Shown here: piece by piece, positions 43,671 through 53,636 of the stretch
How the letters are laid out: the number at the start of each line of letters is the position of its first letter
Numbering within the stretch: the stretch's first letter is position 1
From: Rhodobacteraceae bacterium NBU2976
GTDB lineage: Bacteria; Pseudomonadota; Alphaproteobacteria; Rhodobacterales; Rhodobacteraceae
Length of the DNA: 64,000 bases
Reading direction: 5' to 3'
Assembly: GCA_023630215.1 (NCBI GenBank)
Contig: JALPRQ010000002.1
Location: 399,286 to 463,285, forward strand
Translations under genes and position numbers: made by a program
The notes under the pieces: model-generated
Database searches by the model: none
Told to the model about the DNA's origin: nothing
Seen by the model: the letters and a program-made list of their open reading frames with translations, nothing else

Positions 43671-44330
43671 ATGGCTGGCATGGGGTCCTTCATGGTCACC
43701 GGCGATTTGCCTGCGATACTTCCGGTATTTCCGCTGGATGGCGCGGTGCTGTTCCCACAAGGACGCCTGCCACTGAACATTTTCGAGCCGCGTTACCTTA
43801 CAATGATCGAAGATTGCCTGCGAACGCCGGATCGCCTGATCGGAATGATCCAACCCCGCAAAGCAACGCATGATAATCCCAGCGAATTGCGTGCCGTGGG
43901 GTGCGCTGGGCGGTTGGTGTCATTTGTGGAAACAGATGATGGTCGGTATCAGATCCTGCTTCGTGGCATCAGCCGGTTTCACCTTGTCGAAGTTGAAGAC
44001 AGTTTCTCTCCATATCTCAAGGCCGAAGTTGATTGGAGCGGTTACACGAAGGACATGCCCAGTGAAAACAGGGACCGTGTCGCCATTGATGCGGAGCTGA
44101 GAGACGTTATCAAACGCTATGCGGACACTCAAAACCTGTCGATTGACATTGACGCGCTGGCCCGCACGGATGCTGCCTTCTTGATCAATACCGTGTCGAT
44201 GATCGCGCCGTTTTCTTCAGATGAAAAACAGATGCTGCTGGAAGCCAAAACGCTGTCGGATCGGCGCGCCGCACTGATGACGATTCTGGAATTCGCGATG
44301 CGACCAAATGCTGACAGGACCTTGCAATGA
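43671..44330 (+). CDS. LON peptidase substrate-binding-domain protein
   Basis: A 219-residue protein with only the N-terminal domain of Lon protease: [36 protein letters not shown] and [13 protein letters not shown]. No ATPase or protease part follows, as in the family of free-standing LonN proteins. Its task is unknown; substrate recruitment or a Lon-independent role is possible. It starts two bases after the thioredoxin stop and overlaps the Trm112-like gene by four bases. Confidence 0.92.
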   Translation: MAGMGSFMVTGDLPAILPVFPLDGAVLFPQGRLPLNIFEPRYLTMIEDCLRTPDRLIGMIQPRKATHDNPSELRAVGCAGRLVSFVETDDGRYQILLRGISRFHLVEVEDSFSPYLKAEVDWSGYTKDMPSENRDRVAIDAELRDVIKRYADTQNLSIDIDALARTDAAFLINTVSMIAPFSSDEKQMLLEAKTLSDRRAALMTILEFAMRPNADRTLQ

Positions 44331-44509
44331 CGGAGCATCCCGCAGACCCGAAACTGCTGGAAAGTCTGGTCTGTCCGGTGACACGCTCGGCTTTACGATA
44401 TGATGCGGCACGACAGGAACTGATTTCCGATGCTGCCGGACTGGCATTTCCGATCCGTAACGGCATCCCGGTGATGTTGATCGACGAAGCGCGAATTCTG
44501 AAAGATTGA
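44327..44509 (+). CDS. Trm112/YcaR-family small protein
   Basis: A 60-residue protein of the UPF0434/Trm112 group. The pattern [19 protein letters not shown] and [18 protein letters not shown] is diagnostic, although only one cysteine is present where zinc-binding relatives have four. Eukaryotic Trm112 activates methyltransferases; the bacterial role is unclear. It overlaps the LonN gene (ATGA), and smc follows after 115 bases. Confidence 0.93.
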   Translation: MTEHPADPKLLESLVCPVTRSALRYDAARQELISDAAGLAFPIRNGIPVMLIDEARILKD

Positions 44510-44623
44510 TCGATATCTTGTGGATAAGTTGGCGGAAACCGCCAGACTTAGGGGTTAAAGATTGACTCGGACGCGGGCAATCGGAATCCTGCCCTATCGG
44601 AAGAATCAAATAAAAGGTCTCGC

Positions 44624-47600
44624 GTGCAGTTCACGAAGCTACGACTATTGGGGTTCAAAAGCTTTGTAGACCCAACTGAAATGTCGATCGCCCCCGGGCT
44701 GACTGGCGTTGTTGGACCGAACGGCTGTGGCAAGTCTAACCTGCTAGAGGCGATGCGTTGGGTCATGGGCGAGAACCGCGCCAGCGCTATGCGCGGCGGC
44801 GGGATGGAGGATGTGATTTTTGCGGGGGCATCTAGCCGCCCGGCACGTAACTATGCCGAAGTCACACTGACAATCGATAATACGGAACGGTTGGCACCGG
44901 CCGCCTTCAACGACAGGGATTCGCTCGAAATTGTTCGGCGTATCACACGTGACGCCGGTTCGGCCTATAAGGCGAACGGCAAGGAGACCCGAGCACGCGA
45001 TGTGCAGATGCTGTTTGCCGATGCTTCGACCGGGGCGCATTCCCCGGCGCTTGTGCGCCAAGGGCAGATTTCTGAATTGATCAATGCCAAACCGAAAACA
45101 CGACGTCGCGTTCTGGAAGAAGCCGCCGGAATATCGGGGTTATATCAGCGACGGCATGAAGCCGAACTGAAACTGCGTGGTACCGAGACAAATCTGTCAC
45201 GCGTCGAAGATGTGCTTGAACAACTTGAAAACCAGTTGAAATCTTTGGAGCGACAAGCCCGTCAAGCCGCGCGCTATCGCGAAATTGCCGCCGAATTGCG
45301 TCAGGCTGAAGGGGTGCTGCTATATCGGCGCTGGCGCGAAGCTGAGCAGGAACGTCAGCAGGCTGAACAGGCACTGGTCGAGGCAACTAAATTGGCCGCC
45401 TCGGCACAGACCGAAGCAAGCCGATGTGGCAAGAAACGTCTGGAGGCAGAAGAGCGCGTCCCGCCCTTGCGCGAGGAAGAAGCCATAGCGGCGGCGATTT
45501 TACAGCGGTTGCTGGTCGAAAGGGATTCACTGGCTGACCAAGAACAGCGTGCGCACCAGACGATCAAAGATCTGGAAAACCGCATTGCACAGCTAACAAA
45601 AGATATTGAGCGCGAACACGGTCTGAATCGTGACGCGGATGAAACCATCGCCAAGCTCCACTGGGAACGTGACGCGCTGGAAAAGGCCCACAAGGGACAT
45701 GACCAGAAACTGAACACGGCAAAAGACGCCGCGCGTGACGCCGGCGCGCAGTTGCAGGAACAAGAAGCCGAACTGGACAAGCTTACCGAAGATGCCGCAC
45801 GCCTTGCTGCGCGTCATCAGGCAGCAGAGCGGCGGCGCGACGAAGCCATTGCCCTTCGCGAGAAGTTGATGGCAGATACCGTTCGCGCGCAGGAAGCCGT
45901 AACCCAGTTGGAAAGTGAACTGGCTGCTGCGATTCAGCGTTTTACCGAGGCGCAGCAAATCCAACAGACGGCTTCGTCCCAAGCCGCCGCGGCGGAAACA
46001 GCTTTGGCTGAAGCGGAGGCTGTTCGTGCGGAATGCCAGATCGCCGAAAGCGAGGCACGCAGTCGCCTGTCGGAACATGACGGTGAAACCAATGCCCTGC
46101 GCGCCGAGGTCAGCGCCTTGCGCCGTCTGATCGAAAGGGAACATGCCGAGGCGGGACAGCTTCTGGATGTCATCCGTGTCGAGCCCGGGTTCGAGAATGC
46201 ATTAGGGGCTGCACTGGCTGACGACCTGAAAGCGCCAATCATCGGTGCTGATGGTCGCTCGGGCTGGGCGCGATTGCCGGATTACGACGAAACCGCGCCA
46301 TTGCCAGCGGGTGTCCAGTCCTTGGCAGAACTGGTCTCGGGCTCCGATATTCTGAACCGGCGATTGGCAAACGTTGGCGTGATTGCACGTGAAGACGGCG
46401 CAGCACGGCAGGCTGATTTGAAACCCGGTCAACGCTTGGTTTCGGTCGAGGGGGACTTGTGGCGATGGGATGGGTATCGCGTTGGGGCTGATGACGCGCC
46501 ATCGGCAACCGCGTTAAGATTGCAGCAGGAAAACCGTCTGCGAGAACTTGGCGCTGTTCTGGCGGAAGCAGAGGCGCGTTCGGAGCAGGCCAAATCCACG
46601 CATCTTGCGGCAAAAGAGGCGCTGGAAGCGGCTCAGTCAGCGGAACAAACAGCCCGTCAGACCCGTCGTAACGCCGACGAGAAAACCAGCGAAGCCGGTC
46701 GCAATCTGTCGCGCGCCGAAGCGGATCAGGACATGTGTCGTGGAAAGCTGGAAACGCTGCGCTTGGCGGTTACCAGACGCGAGGACGAAGCACGGGATGC
46801 GAAGGCAGCCCTGGCAGAGGCCGAAGCCGCTATTGCTGATCTTGGTGATCTGGACAGCGTGCGCGATTCTGTGGAAACGCAGAAAATCGCCGTTGAAGCG
46901 GCGCGCATGACCATGCTGACAAAACGGTCGTTGTCCGACGATCTGCGCCGCGAGGGAGAGGCCCGCGTCAAGCGGCGTCAGGAGATTCAGCAAGAAGTCA
47001 GCGGCTGGCAATTGCGCCTTGATAACGCGGCGAAACGGTCGGCTGAATTGCAGTCCCGTATCGAGACGTCAAGCTTGGAACTGGAACAAGCCCGTTCTGC
47101 ACCAACAGAGATTGCAGCCAAGCGGAATACGTTAGCGGATCAAATTGCGCAGGCCGAAATACGGCGCAAAAAGGCTGCTGATGCCTTGGCAGAAGGGGAA
47201 ACCACCCTGCGCAGTGCCGAGGAGGCCGAGCGGCAGGCGGAACGTCAGGCCTCGAACGCCCGGGAGCAGCGGGCGCGTCAGGAAGCCGTAGCGGATGCGG
47301 CCAAGGAACGTGTTGATAGTGCCGCGGAACGGATCGAAGACGATCTGGAGCTGTCGCCGGAGGCATTGCTGCAACAGTTGAAAGTCGATGTGGATGACAT
47401 GCCCCCAGCGGATGTCATTGAAAATGATGTAAACCGCTTGAAACGGCAACGCGAAGCCTTGGGGGCCGTCAATTTGCGTGCCGAAGAGGATTCGCGTGAG
47501 GTGCAATCGGAATTCGATGCGCTTTATGAAGAAAAACAAGACCTTGAAGAAGCGGTCAAAAAACTGCGACAGGGGATTGCCAATCTGAACACCGAAGGGC

Positions 47601-48082
47601 GCCAGCGCCTGTTGGCGGCGTTCGAAGATGTGAACAAGAATTTTACCCTGCTGTTCAAACATCTGTTTGGGGGTGGCGACGCCAATCTGGTACTGGTGGA
47701 AAGCGACGATCCGTTGGAAGCCGGGCTAGAGATCATGTGCCAACCTCCGGGTAAGAAATTGTCGACATTGTCGTTGCTGTCGGGTGGCGAACAGACCTTG
47801 ACCGCCCTGTCGTTGATCTTTGCCGTATTCCTTGCGAACCCTTCGCCAATCTGTGTTCTGGACGAGGTCGATGCACCGCTTGATGATGCCAACGTCACCC
47901 GGTTCTGTGACCTGCTGGACGAGATGACAAAGCGCACAGAAACGCGGTTTTTGATTATCACGCACCATGCGGTCACCATGTCGCGGATGGATCGCCTGTT
48001 TGGTGTTACAATGGCAGAGCAAGGGGTCTCGCAATTGGTCAGTGTGGACCTGCGTCAGGCTGAAGAAATGGTGGAAGGGTGA
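44624..48082 (+). CDS. smc: Chromosome segregation ATPase SMC
   Basis: The 1152-residue condensin subunit that organises and segregates the chromosome. Walker A is GPNGCGKSN (31-39). Two long coiled coils (about 165-490 and 640-960) flank a hinge around residues 510-620. The C-terminal head has the ABC signature LSLLSGGEQTLTALSLIF and Walker B PICVLDEVDAPLDDANV. It begins with GTG at 44624. scpA and scpB are not here. The rsmJ gene starts within its stop codon. Confidence 0.97.
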   Translation: MQFTKLRLLGFKSFVDPTEMSIAPGLTGVVGPNGCGKSNLLEAMRWVMGENRASAMRGGGMEDVIFAGASSRPARNYAEVTLTIDNTERLAPAAFNDRDSLEIVRRITRDAGSAYKANGKETRARDVQMLFADASTGAHSPALVRQGQISELINAKPKTRRRVLEEAAGISGLYQRRHEAELKLRGTETNLSRVEDVLEQLENQLKSLERQARQAARYREIAAELRQAEGVLLYRRWREAEQERQQAEQALVEATKLAASAQTEASRCGKKRLEAEERVPPLREEEAIAAAILQRLLVERDSLADQEQRAHQTIKDLENRIAQLTKDIEREHGLNRDADETIAKLHWERDALEKAHKGHDQKLNTAKDAARDAGAQLQEQEAELDKLTEDAARLAARHQAAERRRDEAIALREKLMADTVRAQEAVTQLESELAAAIQRFTEAQQIQQTASSQAAAAETALAEAEAVRAECQIAESEARSRLSEHDGETNALRAEVSALRRLIEREHAEAGQLLDVIRVEPGFENALGAALADDLKAPIIGADGRSGWARLPDYDETAPLPAGVQSLAELVSGSDILNRRLANVGVIAREDGAARQADLKPGQRLVSVEGDLWRWDGYRVGADDAPSATALRLQQENRLRELGAVLAEAEARSEQAKSTHLAAKEALEAAQSAEQTARQTRRNADEKTSEAGRNLSRAEADQDMCRGKLETLRLAVTRREDEARDAKAALAEAEAAIADLGDLDSVRDSVETQKIAVEAARMTMLTKRSLSDDLRREGEARVKRRQEIQQEVSGWQLRLDNAAKRSAELQSRIETSSLELEQARSAPTEIAAKRNTLADQIAQAEIRRKKAADALAEGETTLRSAEEAERQAERQASNAREQRARQEAVADAAKERVDSAAERIEDDLELSPEALLQQLKVDVDDMPPADVIENDVNRLKRQREALGAVNLRAEEDSREVQSEFDALYEEKQDLEEAVKKLRQGIANLNTEGRQRLLAAFEDVNKNFTLLFKHLFGGGDANLVLVESDDPLEAGLEIMCQPPGKKLSTLSLLSGGEQTLTALSLIFAVFLANPSPICVLDEVDAPLDDANVTRFCDLLDEMTKRTETRFLIITHHAVTMSRMDRLFGVTMAEQGVSQLVSVDLRQAEEMVEG

Positions 48083-48696
48083 CATCGAAGCCAGTGGCGG
48101 ATGAACCCTTGTTGCGGATCGATTTCGGGTCCGGTTCAGTACACCATCGGCGAAAATTCGGAGGCGGACTGGGCCAGGCGCTACCACGGGCTGTCGGATT
48201 GAAAGCAACCAACCCCGTTCACGTTATCGACGCCACGGCCGGATTGGGTCGGGATGCGTTCTTGTTGGCGTCGCTGGGGGCGACGGTGACAATGATCGAA
48301 CGCTCGCCCAAGGTCGCACATAACCTGAAGGAGGCGATGGAACGGGCGATGGAAGACCCTGACCTGAACCCGATTATATCCCGCATGACATTGAAGGTTG
48401 GTGATGCGCAGGTTCTGCTGCCGGACCTGCCAGGCGACGTTGTCTTGATCGACCCGATGCATCCGGACCGCAAATCGTCTGCACTGGTAAAACAAGAGAT
48501 GCGTATATTGCGCCAGATCGTCGGCGACGATCCTGACTCTGCAACATTAATCGCAAAGGCGTTGCAATTGCCGGTGCAGCGTGTTGTCGTCAAATGGCCA
48601 CGTAAAGGGGATCTTGCCGCCGGAATTCCGCCGCCGTCACATTCCCTTGTTGGGAAGTCCACCCGCTACGATGTCTGGATGATCAATTCGCGATAA
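48079..48696 (+). CDS. rsmJ: 16S rRNA (guanine1516-N2)-methyltransferase RsmJ
   Basis: A 205-residue SAM methyltransferase acting on 16S rRNA. The typical marks are LRIDFGSGSVHHRRKFGGG, the SAM loop VIDATAGLGRDAFLLASLGA, IERSPKVAHNL and the catalytic-type motif LIDPMHPDRKSSALVKQEMR, followed by RVVVKWPRKGDLAAG. GTG 48079 overlaps the smc stop by four bases, an unusual pairing with a condensin gene. Its 3' end overlaps the convergent SH3 gene by 14 bases. Confidence 0.93.
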   Translation: MTSKPVADEPLLRIDFGSGSVHHRRKFGGGLGQALPRAVGLKATNPVHVIDATAGLGRDAFLLASLGATVTMIERSPKVAHNLKEAMERAMEDPDLNPIISRMTLKVGDAQVLLPDLPGDVVLIDPMHPDRKSSALVKQEMRILRQIVGDDPDSATLIAKALQLPVQRVVVKWPRKGDLAAGIPPPSHSLVGKSTRYDVWMINSR

Positions 48697-49327
48697 TCTG
48701 GCAGCAGCCGGAATAAAGCTGAGCGTTGAACCCATCATTTACCAACATGTCCAAGGCCCAGTCATAGCTGGTATCAGAGGCACCATCATTGCAGATTTGC
48801 GGGCGGACAACGCCGGTGAAGCCAATTGCAGAGAACATCTGCACCCGTGGATCATTTGCGGACACACCAATGCTTTCGACAAAAGTTGTAACCGGTTCGC
48901 TGTCGGGCGTGGCATAGGTGATCTGCGTCTGGTCCATTATGTTGATTGACCAGAAGGGTTCGGTGCCGAAACATTGAACTTCGGACGCGGAAAGCAGTGA
49001 ACCCGTGATGTTCTGCGGAATCTCTATCTCGCTAAGATCGGAAACGTTCAAGGGTTCAATAAACCTCGAAGACACCCAACCGGTTCCCCCTTCCCATTCG
49101 ATTTCGGCCCATGCGCCGCCGCCCGCAAATCCGACAACGGTGATTGGGGTAAAGGGAAACAGGTCGCCCACGTCACGGTAGCTGACACCGGGACCGTTGC
49201 GAACATTCAAACGATCAGCACGTTCCAAGTCACGGACCTGATACGGGGCTGGGAATTGCGAAATCTGGGCAACGCTTTGACCCGCGATGCCCACTAGCAG
49301 GATAAGAATGGCAACAAAGTTCTTCAC
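48683..49327 (-). CDS. Secreted SH3-domain protein
   Basis: A 214-residue exported protein. The signal peptide (MKNFVAILILLVGIAGQSVA) is followed by a bacterial SH3 domain (about 40-90) with RLNVRNGPGVSYRDVGDLFP and GWVSSRFI, then a second domain with VQCFGTEPFWSINIM, which recalls COG3650-type membrane-associated domains. Several cysteines (CFGTEPFW, PQICND, SGCC) suggest disulfides. It probably binds peptidoglycan. Function unknown. Confidence 0.83.
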   Translation of the reverse strand: MKNFVAILILLVGIAGQSVAQISQFPAPYQVRDLERADRLNVRNGPGVSYRDVGDLFPFTPITVVGFAGGGAWAEIEWEGGTGWVSSRFIEPLNVSDLSEIEIPQNITGSLLSASEVQCFGTEPFWSINIMDQTQITYATPDSEPVTTFVESIGVSANDPRVQMFSAIGFTGVVRPQICNDGASDTSYDWALDMLVNDGFNAQLYSGCCQIIAN

Positions 49328-49390
49328 ACGCTGACCCTAGTTGTTGACGGGCGCACCCGCTTGACGAATCCTATCACAAGCTTAAACGAA

Positions 49391-49419
49391 AAAGCCCCAG
49401 TTTTGAAACCGGGGCTTTT
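49391..49419. terminator. Bidirectional terminator
   Basis: An AAAGCCCC/GGGGCTTT stem flanked by A-run and T-run, lying upstream of the SH3 gene and 24 bases after the stop of the binding-protein gene at 49443. Confidence 0.85.
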
Positions 49420-49442
49420 CAACTTAGCGTTATGTAAAAAAT

Positions 49443-50588
49443 CTACATGGGTTCAAAGAAACCATCGGGTAGCAGACGCGTCATGAAGATCGTGTCCAGA
49501 CCTTGGTTGTCGTTGGGACCGAACGACAATGTCAGCCCTCCCATGTCGAACGAGGACATGGATTCCAGCGCGGCAAGGAAGCTTTCGCGTGTCGGTTCCG
49601 GACCAGCCGCTTCCAGCGCCGCAATCGTCAGGCGACCGACCAGATAACCTTCGAGCGACACGAAACCAAAGCCTGCGCGGGGATCAGTTGCCTGCAAGGC
49701 TGCCTGATAGTCAGCAACAATCGGCAAGCTTGGGTCCCACGGGAACGGGACAACCTGCGAAATGATAACGCCAGCGCCTTCGGGCCAAAGCTCATCCGCC
49801 AGCGCCTGCGATCCCACGAACGAAATGGTCACGAATTCAGGCGTAAAGTCCAACGAACGCGACAGCTTGATGAATTCGCCGATCGGCTTATAGGCGCCAA
49901 CCATCACAACAGCTTGCGGATTGGCATCGCGAATGGCCAACAATGCATCTTTGACGTCTGTCGTGTTGCGCGTATAGGTGCCTTCGGCGATCAGTGTCAG
50001 ACCACGTTTATCCATCGCCTTGTTAACGCCGCTAAGTCCTGCCAGACCAAAGCTGTCATCCTGATAGAGAATGGCAATCTGTGTAAGGCCGCGTTCGTCA
50101 ACCAAATGCTTGATCCATTGCTCGGTTTCCGCGTCATAGGAACCGCGCACGTTGTAAAGGTTGTTCAAATCTGGATTACGCAGAAACCCTGCTCCGGTGA
50201 AGGGGCCGATTAGGGGGATATCAGCCTCGGTCGCGATGGGCTGAAGTGCCGTGTTCGTTGGTGTGCCAACCGTACCGATAACGGCAAAGAACCGGTTCTC
50301 TTCAAGCACACCATTAATCTGTTCGATCGAGCGATCCGGTTCGTACCCGTCATCGCGGCTTTCCAGAACCAGTTGGCGACCATGAACGCCGCCAGCCTTG
50401 TTGATTTCGTCGAATGCGGCAAGAATTCCGGCGCGCATTCCCAAACCCAACTGTGCTGCGGGCCCATCCAGTGCAGCAATCTGCGAGAAGGTCACCACAT
50501 CTTTGCTGACCCCGACTTCTTGTGCTGCTGCCCCGGATGCAATGGGAAGGGTAGCAGCCAACAAGCCCAGAGTACGAATGAATTTCAT
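49443..50588 (-). CDS. ABC transporter substrate-binding protein (branched-chain amino acid type)
   Basis: A 381-residue periplasmic binding protein with a signal peptide (MKFIRTLGLLAATLPIASGA). The type I fold of the LivJ group is recognised from AQLGLGMRAGILAAFDEINK, AGGVHGRQLVLESRDDGYEP, AVIGTVGTPTNTALQPIA and IAILYQDDSFGLAGLSGVNK. No permease or ATPase genes are adjacent, so it is an orphan receptor. The ligand is unknown; an amino acid or small amide is typical. The gene ends before a strong terminator. Confidence 0.9.
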   Translation of the reverse strand: MKFIRTLGLLAATLPIASGAAAQEVGVSKDVVTFSQIAALDGPAAQLGLGMRAGILAAFDEINKAGGVHGRQLVLESRDDGYEPDRSIEQINGVLEENRFFAVIGTVGTPTNTALQPIATEADIPLIGPFTGAGFLRNPDLNNLYNVRGSYDAETEQWIKHLVDERGLTQIAILYQDDSFGLAGLSGVNKAMDKRGLTLIAEGTYTRNTTDVKDALLAIRDANPQAVVMVGAYKPIGEFIKLSRSLDFTPEFVTISFVGSQALADELWPEGAGVIISQVVPFPWDPSLPIVADYQAALQATDPRAGFGFVSLEGYLVGRLTIAALEAAGPEPTRESFLAALESMSSFDMGGLTLSFGPNDNQGLDTIFMTRLLPDGFFEPM

Positions 50589-50678
50589 TTTAGACTTCTC
50601 CCTATGATGGCAAAGCAGGATGTGCGAGCGATGTTACCCTGCTTTGCATCAATGTGTTGACGTTAAGCTAATCCCCGA

Positions 50679-52259
50679 TCAGCCCAGTTTCCGGATCCAC
50701 ACTTCAACGCGACGGTTGATGCGTTTACCTTCCAACGTTTCGTTACATGCGGCCGGAACCAACTCGCCATACCCTTTGGTGGTGATGATGATGTTGGGAC
50801 CCAATCGGCCAGCAGCAAATTGCTGGAATGCCGCCGCAACCTGTTGCGCACGTCCAACCGACAATTGTTGGTTAGCTGCGAACGAGCCGTCACTATCCGT
50901 AAATCCGACCAGCGCGATTTCGATCTGCTCGTTGGTCAGGTTGAGATAGTTCACCAGACGTTCAAGGTCGAGCAACGCTTTGGCTTCAAGCGAAGACGAG
51001 CCCGACTGGAAACGGAAGGTTGGCGACAAACGGTCATATTGGATCAGGTCAACAACCAGTTCACGCATCAGCGGAAGCTCTTCAGCCAACTGCGTGCTTA
51101 GGATTGCATCACGAATACGACCTGTGTTCGTGTTGTCCTGTTCGATACGCTGCACACCAAGGTCAACGAACCCGGCTTTGGCGACAACCTGGTCGGCCTC
51201 TTCCGAAATGGTGTAGTTCAGGAACGCCGTTGCGGTGTCGGACAGGTTATCACTGCGGTTATACAGATACAGGCGTCGCTGAAGCGGATATTCCTCGGAC
51301 TTCGCGGCAAACGCATCAGGGCGGGAAATGATCCCACATTCACCTGCAAGGTTCAGCTCTTTTGCACCACGCACAAAGGCGAAACCTACAAAGCCGATGC
51401 CATTAGGATCGTTATTGACGGCAGATGCCATCGCTTCGTTGGTGGCAACAACCTGAAGATTGTTGGCAGCGCGGTTACCCGTTGCCGAGAAGATACCTTG
51501 TTCAAACACGTCGCGCGTACCTGTGCCGGCTTCGCGAGTATAAGCGACGATCGGCTCGTCACGACCACCAAGCTGCGACCAGTTGGTGATACGGCCGGAA
51601 TAGATGCCGTCAAGCTGGCTTAGTGTGATCTGGCTTAGCGGGTTGGACTGATTCACGATAACAACCAGACTGTCCACAGCCACAACACGTTCCTGGTCAA
51701 GCGCGATCATGTTGCCACCGCCATTAGCGGCGATCAGACGTGCCTCGGCCGGTTCGATACGACGCGAGGACATCGCGATTGTTGCTGTTCCGTTCAGAAG
51801 GTCTTCGAAACCCTGTGTCGAATCTGACGTATCAACGGTGAATACGCCCATCGATTCTCCAAACCCGTCATCGGCGACCAGATCGACAACCAACATGCCG
51901 TCGCGATCTTCGGTTTCCATTGCGCCACCTTCGGCATCCGAGAACCCGGTCAGCAACAGCGGCATAAGACCGGCCCCGATTGCTTCTGAACCAGAAAGGA
52001 TAATACCTTCTGCCGCAGCAGGTGCCGGGCAACCTTCACCTTCACAATTCACACGCGACGCAGCAATACGCATACTGCCGAGCGAGGTTTCAATCACATA
52101 AAAGCCATCTTCGAAGCTTTGCAAATCTCCGGCAATGATGACAGAGCCGTCAAGGACCGTCAGCGTTACAGGTGCAGCCAAAGCCGCCCCCGCTGAAATA
52201 AATGATCCTGTCAGTACGCCATACGCGAGTGACTTCAGCTGACCCAACTTAAGATCCAC
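50679..52259 (-). CDS. PstS-like phosphate-binding domain fused to OmpA domain
   Basis: A 526-residue envelope protein. Start GTG 52259 has AGGAGG seven bases upstream and gives a normal signal peptide ending ALAAP. Residues about 95-360 are a PstS-type periplasmic binding domain (LSGSEAIGAGLMPLLL, YSGRITNWSQLGG, EAGTGTRDVFEQGI). The C-terminal 130 residues are an OmpA/MotB peptidoglycan-binding domain (VGFTDSDGSFAANQQLSVGR, KGYGELVPAACNETLEGKRI, NRRVEVWI). The fusion would tether a ligand-binding module to the cell wall. No phosphate-uptake genes are near. Confidence 0.88.
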   Translation of the reverse strand: MDLKLGQLKSLAYGVLTGSFISAGAALAAPVTLTVLDGSVIIAGDLQSFEDGFYVIETSLGSMRIAASRVNCEGEGCPAPAAAEGIILSGSEAIGAGLMPLLLTGFSDAEGGAMETEDRDGMLVVDLVADDGFGESMGVFTVDTSDSTQGFEDLLNGTATIAMSSRRIEPAEARLIAANGGGNMIALDQERVVAVDSLVVIVNQSNPLSQITLSQLDGIYSGRITNWSQLGGRDEPIVAYTREAGTGTRDVFEQGIFSATGNRAANNLQVVATNEAMASAVNNDPNGIGFVGFAFVRGAKELNLAGECGIISRPDAFAAKSEEYPLQRRLYLYNRSDNLSDTATAFLNYTISEEADQVVAKAGFVDLGVQRIEQDNTNTGRIRDAILSTQLAEELPLMRELVVDLIQYDRLSPTFRFQSGSSSLEAKALLDLERLVNYLNLTNEQIEIALVGFTDSDGSFAANQQLSVGRAQQVAAAFQQFAAGRLGPNIIITTKGYGELVPAACNETLEGKRINRRVEVWIRKLG

Positions 52260-52494
52260 GACGATCCCTCCTAGTTTCCATAATTTCAACCAACTGTTGA
52301 TCTTTGTTAACAATACGAAATTGGACGTAATAACGCAAAGAAGTTTGGCTAAATTATGTCCATTTGGTCAAGCATCGGAGATATCGGATTGAAAGACAAT
52401 AAAAATATTCGGGTCTTTTCAAACTGGTCTTGCCGCTGGGTCGGGTATAGGTCAGGCGTGACGCAAGTGCCGAATCTGGGAGGGAGTAACTATT

Positions 52495-53157
52495 ATGACG
52501 GAAAGACTTGTGCTTCGACCAGAGCTGGTAATCTTTGATTGCGATGGTGTGCTGGTAGACAGCGAAGGGATATTCGGCCAAGTGCTGGCACGCAACCTCA
52601 GCGAGAATGGCCTGCCGATTAGTCCTGCAGATGTGCATCGGCTATTTTTGGGCGGCACAATATCAAATGTCCGACAACGCGCCATCGAGATGGGGGCGGT
52701 TCTGGACGAGAATTGGGTTAGTGAATTCTATGCCGAAGCAGAAGAGGAGCTGAAGAAAGGCACCCCACTGGTAGATGGAATATGTCAATTTCTGGATCGG
52801 TTGGATGCCGTGACGATTCCCTGTTGTGTTGCGTCAAACGGACGAATGTCAAAGATGCGGATCACATTGGGACAGAATGGCCTTATGGATCGTTTTGGGG
52901 GGCAGATTTTCTCGGCTTATGAGGTCGGTGTCGCCAAACCTGACCCTGGTTTGTTTCTGCATGCCGCAAAAATGATGGGTGTTTCCCCGGCAAAATCTAT
53001 GGTTATCGAGGACAGCGCCAATGGTGTGATGGCCGCGCAAAGGGCGGGGATATCCTGTTTCGCCTATGCGCCAAATGGAGATGGGAAACATCTGGCGGCC
53101 TTGGGTGCGCGGGTTTTTACGTCAATGTATGAGCTGCCAAGCTTGTTGGGGATTTAG
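52495..53157 (+). CDS. HAD-family phosphatase (phosphoglycolate phosphatase/phosphoglucomutase-like)
   Basis: A 220-residue cytosolic HAD hydrolase, subfamily IA. Motif I is [15 protein letters not shown], motif II is ASNGRMSKM, and motifs III-IV are [17 protein letters not shown] and [17 protein letters not shown] helical cap lies at about 20-85. The DGVLVDSE start is shared by beta-phosphoglucomutases and phosphoglycolate phosphatases; the substrate is open. Its stop overlaps the smpB stop by four bases. Confidence 0.9.
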   Translation: MTERLVLRPELVIFDCDGVLVDSEGIFGQVLARNLSENGLPISPADVHRLFLGGTISNVRQRAIEMGAVLDENWVSEFYAEAEEELKKGTPLVDGICQFLDRLDAVTIPCCVASNGRMSKMRITLGQNGLMDRFGGQIFSAYEVGVAKPDPGLFLHAAKMMGVSPAKSMVIEDSANGVMAAQRAGISCFAYAPNGDGKHLAALGARVFTSMYELPSLLGI

Positions 53158-53633
53158 CCGCGTTCGCGCAGGAGCCGCGCCTTTTGTTTATCCCAATCGC
53201 GTTTTTTTTCGGTTTCGCGTTTGTCCTGTAACTTTTTACCCTTGGCGATCCCAATCAGCAATTTCGCCCGGCCCCTGTCGTTAAAATACATCTTCAGCGG
53301 AATCAGTGTCATTCCCTCGCGGCCGATCCCCTGCCACAGCTTTCCAAGCTCGCGCTTGCTCACCAGCAATTTGCGTTTGCGACGTTCTTCATGACCAAAG
53401 GTTTTGGCCTGTTCATAGGTTGGAATATAGCTGTTGATCAGCCATAACTCGCCGTCTTCGACATTGGCGTAGCTTTCGGCGATATTCGCCTTTCCTTCGC
53501 GCAGCGATTTGACCTCGGAACCCTCTAATACAACGCCGCATTCCAGCGTGTCCTCGACGGCATAATTGTACCGCGCCTTGCGGTTTTCCGCGACGGTCTT
53601 GTTGTTGGGGTCAGATTTTTTTCTTGGTGCCAT
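53154..53633 (-). CDS. smpB: SsrA-binding protein SmpB
   Basis: The tmRNA partner that brings trans-translation to stalled ribosomes. The 159-residue protein has [59 protein letters not shown] and the basic C-terminal tail [20 protein letters not shown] that enters the mRNA channel. dapA precedes it by three bases. The ssrA gene is not seen in this window. The cell also has ArfB, so it has two rescue pathways. Confidence 0.97.
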   Translation of the reverse strand: MAPRKKSDPNNKTVAENRKARYNYAVEDTLECGVVLEGSEVKSLREGKANIAESYANVEDGELWLINSYIPTYEQAKTFGHEERRKRKLLVSKRELGKLWQGIGREGMTLIPLKMYFNDRGRAKLLIGIAKGKKLQDKRETEKKRDWDKQKARLLRERG

Positions 53634-53636
53634 CTA

